From NCBI RefSeq assembly GCF_003369795.1, contig NZ_CP026730.1, forward strand, positions 1,054,001 to 1,118,000: a stretch of 64,000 nt of DNA, written 5' to 3'. This document shows, piece by piece, positions 58,785 to 64,000 of the stretch. How positions within the stretch are numbered: the stretch's first letter is position 1; each line of letters opens with the position of its first letter. Under the pieces are notes generated by a model. It did not search any database and was not told the DNA's origin. It saw only the letters and a program-made list of their open reading frames with translations. The stretch is from Streptomyces sp. CB09001. GTDB lineage: Bacteria > Actinomycetota > Actinomycetes > Streptomycetales > Streptomycetaceae. Both the position numbers and the translations under genes were made by a program.

Positions 58785-59159
58785 ATGACCACCCCTCCCT
58801 GCCCCTGCGGGCGGTCCGAGTCGTACGAGCTGTGCTGCGGCCGGTTCCACGCCGGGACCGCCGCCGCCCCGACCGCCGAGGCCCTGATGCGCTCGCGCTA
58901 CAGCGCCTTCGTGCGCCTGGACGCGGGCTATCTGCGGCGCACCTGGCACCCGCGCACGCGGCCCGCGCGGGTCGACCTCGATCCGGGCATGCGGTGGACC
59001 GGGCTGGAGATCCTGGGCACCGGCGACGGTTCCGCCTTCCACACCACCGGCACGGTGACGTTCCGGGCGTCCTACCGCGGCGGCTCGCTGCACGAGCGGA
59101 GCCGGTTCGAGCGGGTGGACGGGGCGTGGGTGTACGTGGACGGGGAGTTCCTCGACTGA
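58785..59159 (+). CDS. YchJ-like SEC-C motif protein
   Basis: A 124-residue protein. The N-terminus [17 protein letters not shown] is a zinc-binding SEC-C motif and the rest is the YchJ NTF2-like domain ([47 protein letters not shown]). Function is not known; zinc-dependent protein or RNA binding is likely for the motif. ATG 58785 is chosen; the longer frame overlaps the tRNA. Confidence 0.9.
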   Translation: MTTPPCPCGRSESYELCCGRFHAGTAAAPTAEALMRSRYSAFVRLDAGYLRRTWHPRTRPARVDLDPGMRWTGLEILGTGDGSAFHTTGTVTFRASYRGGSLHERSRFERVDGAWVYVDGEFLD

Positions 59160-59183
59160 CGCCTGCTGCCGACGCCCCGGCGC

Positions 59184-59885
59184 TCAGGGCGCCAGGATGT
59201 CCAGCTCCTGGAGGGCCCCCTCCGTGATCTCCCGGGTCAGCCGCTCCGCGCGCTCGGCGTCACGCGCCCGGACCGCCTCGGCGACCTGGACGTGCAGGGT
59301 GACGGCGGCCGGGTCGGGATCCTCGAACATCACGTCGTGGTGCGTACGCCCGGCCAGGACCTCGGCGACCACGCCGCCGAGGCGGGCGAACATCTCGTTG
59401 CCGGAGGCGGTCAGGATGACGCGGTGGAAGGCCACGTCGTGGAAGAGGTACTCCTCGAGCCGGTGCCCGCGCGAGTTGGCGACCATGCCTAGCGCGCACT
59501 CGGTCAGCTCGGCGCACTGCTCCGCGGTGGCGTGCCGGGCGGTCAGGCCGGCCGCGACCGGTTCGACGGCCGACCTCAGCACGGTCAGGGAGCGCAGCTG
59601 CCGGGGGCGCTCGGAGCCGGCCAGGCGCCAGCGGATGACCTGCGGGTCGTAGACGTTCCACTCGCACTCGGGCAGGACGGTGACGCCCACGCGGCGGCGC
59701 GACTCGACGAGGTGCATGGACTCGAGCACCCGGACCGCTTCCCGCATCACGGAGCGCGAGACCTCGAAGCGCTGTGCGAGTTCGTCGGTGCGCAGCACGC
59801 TGCCCGCGGGGTATTCGCCCGCGGTGATCGCGGGGCCGAGGGTGTCAAGTACGCGGCCGTGCAGCCCCCGGCCCGGTGTGCTCAT
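59184..59885 (-). CDS. GntR/FadR-family regulator of the gluconate locus
   Basis: A 233-residue regulator. N-terminal winged helix: GSVLRTDELAQRFEVSRSVM and REAVRVLESMHLVESRRRVG. C-terminal FCD domain: LRSAVEPVAAGLTARHA, LFHDVAFHRVILTASGNEMF and HVQVAEAVRARDAERAE, with the His/Asp residues that bind metal and ligand. It is divergent from gntK, so it probably controls the gluconate genes, with gluconate or a relative as ligand. Confidence 0.88.
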   Translation of the reverse strand: MSTPGRGLHGRVLDTLGPAITAGEYPAGSVLRTDELAQRFEVSRSVMREAVRVLESMHLVESRRRVGVTVLPECEWNVYDPQVIRWRLAGSERPRQLRSLTVLRSAVEPVAAGLTARHATAEQCAELTECALGMVANSRGHRLEEYLFHDVAFHRVILTASGNEMFARLGGVVAEVLAGRTHHDVMFEDPDPAAVTLHVQVAEAVRARDAERAERLTREITEGALQELDILAP

Positions 59886-59925
59886 GCACTCAGCGTACGG
59901 GGCGCGTCACCGGAATAAAAAGTCA

Positions 59926-59937
59926 GACTTATATGTC
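59926..59937. promoter_or_regulatory. Putative operator of the gluconate GntR regulator
   Basis: GACTTATATGTC, an imperfect palindrome with exact GAC/GTC ends and an AT-rich centre, in the otherwise GC-rich region between the regulator and gntK. It lies 41 nt from the regulator start codon and fits FadR-type sites. Inference from position and symmetry only. Confidence 0.45.
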
Positions 59938-60022
59938 ACAGACTCTTGAAGTCGTCGTACCTAATGCGTTTCAGTTACGTCGACATCAGGTGTCGACGAA
60001 GACAGCAGACAGCGAGAGTGCG

Positions 60023-60550
60023 ATGCAGCAACTGCGCAGCCCCCACGTGGTCGTGGTCATGGGCGTAGCGGGCACCGGGAAGACCACCATCGGTCCCCTG
60101 CTCGCGGCCCGGCTCGGCGTTCCGTACGCCGAGGGCGACGACTTCCACCCTCCGGCCAACATCGCCAAGATGACGGCCGGCACCCCGCTCACCGACGAGG
60201 ACCGCTGGCCCTGGCTGGACGCCATCGGCGGCTGGGCGCACGGGCGGGCCGGGCTCGGTGGGGTGGTGAGCAGTTCGGCGCTGAAGCGGTCGTACCGCGA
60301 CCGGCTGCGGGCCGCCGCTCCCGGTGTCGTCTTCGTGCATCTCACGGGCAGCCGTGAGCTGATCGAGGACCGGATGTCGCACCGGCAGGGCCACTTCATG
60401 CCGACGGCCCTGCTCGACTCCCAGTTCGCCACGCTCCAGCCGCTGCAGCCGGACGAGGCGGGAGTCGCGGTGGACGTCTCCGGCACCCCCGAGGAGATCA
60501 CCGAACGGGCGATCGACGCCCTGACGGATCTTCCCGAGCCGGTGCAGTAA
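60023..60550 (+). CDS. gntK: Gluconokinase
   Basis: A 175-residue P-loop kinase phosphorylating gluconate to 6-phosphogluconate, feeding the pentose phosphate pathway. Walker A is VVMGVAGTGKTTIGPLLAAR; GutK/GntK marks are YAEGDDFHPPANIAKM, RWPWLDAIGGW and HMPTALLDSQFATL-like HFMPTALLDSQFATLQPL. ATG 60023 has AGCGAGAG at about 5 nt; an upstream in-frame GTG would add about 10 residues. It leads the gntK-permease-dehydrogenase operon. Confidence 0.93.
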   Translation: MQQLRSPHVVVVMGVAGTGKTTIGPLLAARLGVPYAEGDDFHPPANIAKMTAGTPLTDEDRWPWLDAIGGWAHGRAGLGGVVSSSALKRSYRDRLRAAAPGVVFVHLTGSRELIEDRMSHRQGHFMPTALLDSQFATLQPLQPDEAGVAVDVSGTPEEITERAIDALTDLPEPVQ

Positions 60551-60641
60551 CCCTCCGCAACCACCTCCCCCGGGGTCGTGCCGCTCACCGCGCGCACGGC
60601 CCCGAACTCCCCCGAATCCCCATCACCGCAAGGGAACCACC

Positions 60642-62039
60642 GTGACCAGACTCAGCGTCGAGATGCTGGCAGCGGACCCCGTCGAGCCGATCACCTCGGC
60701 GGGCCACGCCCAGCTCGGCATCGCCGTGCTCCTGGGCATCGCCGTCATCGTCCTGCTCATCACCAAGTTCAAGCTGCATGCCTTCCTGGCGCTGACCATC
60801 GGGTCGCTGGCGCTCGGCGCGTTCGCCGGTGCGCCGCTGGACAAGGTCATCACCAGCTTCACCGCCGGGCTCGGCTCCACCGTCGCGGGCGTCGGCGTCC
60901 TGATCGCCCTCGGCGCGATCCTCGGCAAGATGCTCGCCGACTCCGGCGGCGCCGACCAGATCGTGGACACCATCCTCGCCAAGGCCACGCCTCGTTCGAT
61001 GCCGTGGATGATGGTGCTGATCGCCTCCGTCATCGGGCTGCCGCTGTTCTTCGAGGTCGGCATCGTCCTGCTGATCCCGGTCGTCCTGATGGTCGCCAAG
61101 CGCGGCAACTACTCCCTGATGCGGATCGGCATCCCGGCCCTGGCCGGTCTGTCCGTGATGCACGGTCTGGTCCCGCCGCACCCCGGCCCGCTGGTCGCCA
61201 TCGACGCGGTGGACGCCAACCTCGGTGTGACCCTGGCGCTGGGCGTGCTGATCGCGATCCCCACCGTGATCATCGCGGGTCCGGTGTTCTCGAAGTACGC
61301 GGCCCGCTGGGTGGACGTCCCGGCGCCCGACCGCATGATCCCGCAGCGCGCCTCCGAGCAGCTGGACAAGCGCCCCGGCTTCGGGGCCACCCTGGCCACG
61401 ATCCTGCTGCCGGTCGTGCTGATGCTGCTCAAGGCCCTGGTCGACATCATCATCGACGACCCCGAGAACGGGGTGCAGCGCACCTTCGACGTCATCGGCA
61501 ACCCGCTGATCGCCCTGCTGGTCTCCGTGATCGTCGGCATCTTCACGCTGCTGCGGCCCGCCGGGTTCGGCAAGGACCGCCTGTCGGGCCTGGTCGAGAA
61601 GGGGCTGGCGCCCATCGCCGGCATCCTCCTGATCGTCGGCGCGGGCGGCGGCTTCAAGCAGACGCTGATCGACTCCGGCGTGGGCCAGATGATCCTGGAG
61701 ATCTCCAAGGACTGGTCGATCCCGGCACTGCTGCTGGCCTGGCTGATCGCGGTGGTGATCCGGCTGGCGACCGGTTCGGCGACCGTGGCGACCGTCTCGG
61801 CGGCCGGTCTGGTCGCGCCGCTGGCGGCCGACATGTCGACCACGCACGCCGCGCTGCTGGTCCTGGCCATCGGCGCCGGCTCGCTCTTCTTCAGCCACGT
61901 CAACGACGCCGGCTTCTGGCTGGTGAAGGAGTACTTCGGGCTGAACGTGGGTCAGACCATCAAGACCTGGTCCGTCATGGAGACGATCATCTCGGTGGTC
62001 GCCGGTGCCCTGGTCCTGCTGTTGTCCCTGGTCATATAG
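60642..62039 (+). CDS. Gluconate:H+ symporter (GntP family)
   Basis: A 465-residue membrane protein with about 12-14 helices. Family marks: LALTIGSLALGAFAGAPL, GLPLFFEVGIVLLIPVVLM, GLSVMHGLVPPHPGPLVA, and ATGSATVATVSAAGLVAPL, FFSHVNDAGFWLVKEYFGL near the end. It imports gluconate or related sugar acids. GTG 60642 begins the protein. It lies 91 nt after gntK and 46 nt before the SDR gene. Confidence 0.95.
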   Translation: MTRLSVEMLAADPVEPITSAGHAQLGIAVLLGIAVIVLLITKFKLHAFLALTIGSLALGAFAGAPLDKVITSFTAGLGSTVAGVGVLIALGAILGKMLADSGGADQIVDTILAKATPRSMPWMMVLIASVIGLPLFFEVGIVLLIPVVLMVAKRGNYSLMRIGIPALAGLSVMHGLVPPHPGPLVAIDAVDANLGVTLALGVLIAIPTVIIAGPVFSKYAARWVDVPAPDRMIPQRASEQLDKRPGFGATLATILLPVVLMLLKALVDIIIDDPENGVQRTFDVIGNPLIALLVSVIVGIFTLLRPAGFGKDRLSGLVEKGLAPIAGILLIVGAGGGFKQTLIDSGVGQMILEISKDWSIPALLLAWLIAVVIRLATGSATVATVSAAGLVAPLAADMSTTHAALLVLAIGAGSLFFSHVNDAGFWLVKEYFGLNVGQTIKTWSVMETIISVVAGALVLLLSLVI

Positions 62040-62085
62040 CCGCACCACGCACCATGCACCAGCCAGCAGGAACAGGAGTACGACG

Positions 62086-62847
62086 ATGACGGCCCACCCC
62101 CTCTTCGACATCGGCGGGCGCACCGCCCTGGTGACGGGTTCCAGCCGGGGCATCGGGCTGGCGCTGGCCCGGGGCCTCGCGGAGGCCGGCTGCCGGGTGA
62201 TCCTCAACGGGCGCGACGGCGACCGCCTGGCGAAGGCCGCCGCCGGACTGCCCGGCGAGGTCCACACGGCGGTGTTCGACGTGACCGACGGTCCGTCCGT
62301 GACCGCCGGGATCGCGGAGGTCGAGGAGCGGGTGGGCCCGCTCGACATCCTGGTCAACAACGCGGGAATGCAGCTGCGGGCGCCCCTGCTGGAGTTCGCG
62401 GACGCGGACTGGCACCGCATCCTGGACACCAATCTCACCAGCGCCTTCCTGGTGGGCCGGGAGGCCGCGCGCCGGATGACGGAACGCGGCCACGGCAAGA
62501 TCGTGAACATCTGCTCGCTGCAGAGCGAGGTGGTCCGCCCGGGCATCGCGCCCTACGCGGCCACCAAGGGCGCGCTGAAGATGCTCACCAAGGGCATGTG
62601 CGCCGACTGGGGCCCCTACGGCGTCCAGGTCAACGGGCTCGGCCCCGGTTACATCGAGACCGAGCTGACCCGGCCGCTCGTCGAGGACGAGAAGTTCAGC
62701 GCGTGGGTGCGCGGCCGCACTCCGGCGGGCCGCTGGGGCCGTACGGAGGACCTGGTGGGCGGGCTGCTGTTCCTCGCCTCGCCCGCCGCGGACTTCGTCG
62801 GCGGACAGATCCTGTACGTCGACGGCGGAATGACGAGCGTCCTGTGA
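62086..62847 (+). CDS. SDR dehydrogenase, probable gluconate 5-dehydrogenase
   Basis: A 253-residue short-chain dehydrogenase. Cofactor motif ALVTGSSRGIGLALARGL (GxxxGxG), NNAG in LVNNAGMQ, catalytic Ser in NICSLQSEV and Tyr-Lys in PYAATKGALK; the last strands are GGQILYVDGGM. IdnO-type enzymes interconvert gluconate and 5-ketogluconate with NAD(P)H, and this context supports that. ATG 62086 has CAGGAG at about 9 nt. The stop overlaps the next start by 4 nt. Confidence 0.88.
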   Translation: MTAHPLFDIGGRTALVTGSSRGIGLALARGLAEAGCRVILNGRDGDRLAKAAAGLPGEVHTAVFDVTDGPSVTAGIAEVEERVGPLDILVNNAGMQLRAPLLEFADADWHRILDTNLTSAFLVGREAARRMTERGHGKIVNICSLQSEVVRPGIAPYAATKGALKMLTKGMCADWGPYGVQVNGLGPGYIETELTRPLVEDEKFSAWVRGRTPAGRWGRTEDLVGGLLFLASPAADFVGGQILYVDGGMTSVL

Positions 62848-63917
62848 GCGCCGGGGAGCGGACCGGAGAGGTCTTCGTCCCTGGCTGTGTGATCCACGGT
62901 GCGGGCGACCTGCGCGTGGAGGACGTACCGGCCCCGCTGCCCGGTCCGGGCGAGGCGTTGGTCGCCGTCCGCTACGGCGGGGTGTGCGGCTCGGACCTGC
63001 ACTACTGGCGGCACGGCGGCGTCGGCGACTTCCACCTGCGGGAGCCGATGCTGCTCGGGCACGAGGTGGTCGGGACGGTCGTGGCGTACGGCTCCCCGGA
63101 CACGCCGGGTCCGGCGGCCGGTACGTCCGTCGCGGTGCACCCGGCGACCCCGTGCGGGGTGTGCCCGGAGTGCGTGGACGGTCGGCGCAACGTCTGCCGG
63201 GACACCCGCTACCTGGGCAGCGCGGCCCGCTTCCCGCACGTCCAGGGCGGCTTCGCGGCGCGGATCGTGGTCCCCGCCGGGCAGCTGCGCCCGCTCCCGG
63301 CCGGGCTCGACCCGCGCCGCGCCGCCCTCGCCGAGCCGCTCTCCGTCGCGCTGCACGCCGTGCGCCGGGCCGGGGACGTGACGGGCCGGCACGTGCTGGT
63401 CACCGGCGCCGGGCCGATCGGCTGCCTGGTGGTCGCGGCGGCGAAGGCGGCGGGCGCGGCGCACGTGACCGTGACGGACCTGCTGCCCGCGGCCCTGGAG
63501 TACGCGCGGGCCGCCGGCGCCGACACCCTCGTCCGGGCCGACGACCCGGACGACGCCGGCTGGCCGGTGGAAGTGGACACCGCCGTCGAGGCCTCCGGGG
63601 TGGCCGCGGGCCTCGACACCTGCCTGCGGCTGGTGCGGCGCGGCGGTGTGGTCGTCCAGCTCGGCATGCTGCCCCCGGGCCAGAGCCCTTTCGCGGGGAA
63701 CCTGCTGGTGAGCCGGGAGATCGAGCTGCGCGGCGCGTTCCGCTTCGACGGCGAGTTCGACGGGGCGCTGCGCCTGCTCGCGGCCGACCCCGCCTTCGAC
63801 GCGCTGGTCAGCGCGGTGGTGCCGGTGCGGGACGCGGCGTCGGCGTTCGAACTGGCCGCGGACCGGAGCCGGTCCTGCAAGGTCCTGCTGGACTTCGGCA
63901 CGGACGGGGCCGCCTGA
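62844..63917 (+). CDS. Zinc alcohol dehydrogenase, probable L-idonate 5-dehydrogenase
   Basis: A 357-residue MDR enzyme. Catalytic zinc ligands are Cys in GGVCGSDLHYW and His-Glu in LGHEVVG; the structural zinc uses CGVCPECVDGRRNVC. The NAD(P) Rossmann motif is VLVTGAGPIGCLVVAAAK. IdnD oxidises L-idonate to 5-ketogluconate, which the adjacent SDR reduces to gluconate. Other polyol dehydrogenase activities are possible. GTG 62844 overlaps the SDR stop (GTGA), so the two are coupled. Confidence 0.87.
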   Translation: MSAGERTGEVFVPGCVIHGAGDLRVEDVPAPLPGPGEALVAVRYGGVCGSDLHYWRHGGVGDFHLREPMLLGHEVVGTVVAYGSPDTPGPAAGTSVAVHPATPCGVCPECVDGRRNVCRDTRYLGSAARFPHVQGGFAARIVVPAGQLRPLPAGLDPRRAALAEPLSVALHAVRRAGDVTGRHVLVTGAGPIGCLVVAAAKAAGAAHVTVTDLLPAALEYARAAGADTLVRADDPDDAGWPVEVDTAVEASGVAAGLDTCLRLVRRGGVVVQLGMLPPGQSPFAGNLLVSREIELRGAFRFDGEFDGALRLLAADPAFDALVSAVVPVRDAASAFELAADRSRSCKVLLDFGTDGAA

Positions 63918-63942
63918 GCCCCCACCCGTGCCCCGCACATGT

Positions 63943-63976
63943 CCGGGCCCCGGCCACTCAGGCGGCCGGGGCCCGG
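63943..63976 (+). terminator. Terminator of the gnt/idn operon
   Basis: A 13-bp stem (CCGGGCCCCGGCC against GGCCGGGGCCCGG) with an 8-nt loop, 26 nt after the dehydrogenase stop. Confidence 0.8.
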
Positions 63977-63986
63977 TCGCGTCGGC

Positions 63987-64000
63987 TTACGGACGCTTGC
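63987..64000 (-). other. Possible 3' end of a minus-strand gene at the window edge
   Basis: TTA at 63987-63989 would be a TAA stop on the minus strand, placed right after a strong terminator as expected for a convergent gene. Only four codons are visible, so this is a guess. Confidence 0.2.

Overview
This window is chromosomal DNA of a Streptomyces, very close to S. coelicolor/S. lividans. The evidence is very high G+C with strong third-position GC bias, GTG starts and AGGAG-type ribosome sites, a conservon (rarA-E), a pupylation/20S proteasome locus, mycothiol synthesis (mshC), chaplins, GylR-controlled glycerol genes, and a gene order that I recognise as the SCO1624-SCO1682 region of S. coelicolor. 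That match is from memory and no alignment was run. The window is a conserved core region. I see no prophage, insertion sequence, CRISPR array or integrated island.

Layout. 1-1.3 kb: partial GNAT acetyltransferase (-) and an RluA-type pseudouridine synthase (+). 1.3-6.0 kb: conservon rarA-rarB-rarC-rarD-rarE (-): a sensor-kinase-like protein, a roadblock protein, a DUF742 protein, a Ras-like GTPase and a cytochrome P450. The first four ORFs overlap one another. 6.3-16.5 kb (-): helY, tatC, tatA, two small genes, pafC, pafB, two FKBP peptidyl-prolyl isomerases and pafA. 16.5-18.9 kb: a divergent MFS exporter/LacI regulator pair. 18.9-25.1 kb (-): prcA, prcB, an endonuclease VII-like gene that overlaps prcB, pup, dop and arc. 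Together these encode Pup (with a directly encoded C-terminal Glu), its ligase and deconjugase, the ring ATPase and the 20S core. 25.3-34.1 kb: ferredoxin, secreted protein, trmI, a site-2-protease-like M50 membrane protein with a pentapeptide-repeat N-terminus, a RecB-family nuclease, an orphan LuxR-type response regulator, a peptide-binding lipoprotein and a HAD phosphatase. 34.2-43.4 kb: metH (-), then gylR and the glpF-glpK-glpD glycerol catabolic operon (+), with two matching palindromes that look like GylR operators. 43.5-49.9 kb: a PAC2 protein, mshC, a three-gene set of unknown function (PI-kinase-like protein, DUF3090 zinc protein, phosphomutase-like protein), corA and a ferritin-like protein. 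50.2-55.8 kb: F420-dependent oxidoreductase, aldo/keto reductase, a RecD2-like protein whose ATPase motifs look destroyed, an acidic-tailed protein and DUF5703. 55.8-58.5 kb: chaplins chpC and chpH and an M20 peptidase. 58.6 kb: tRNA-Leu(GAG). 58.8-63.9 kb: YchJ-like protein and a gluconate/idonate locus (GntR regulator, gluconokinase, permease, SDR and zinc dehydrogenases).

How genes work together. PafA attaches Pup to proteins and Dop removes it. ARC and PrcAB are the unfoldase/protease pair. PafBC is a WYL-domain transcription factor pair known in mycobacteria as a DNA-damage regulator. GlpF imports glycerol, GlpK phosphorylates it and GlpD oxidises it to DHAP under GylR. The gnt genes import gluconate and related sugar acids, interconvert them and phosphorylate gluconate to 6-phosphogluconate.

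The most interesting points are: (1) the RecD2-like pseudo-helicase; (2) the kinase-like/DUF3090/phosphomutase trio beside mshC; (3) an endonuclease gene lodged in the proteasome operon and overlapping prcB by 49 nt; (4) a conservon P450 with no ExxR motif and an unusual aromatic C-terminal tail; and (5) the putative GylR operators.
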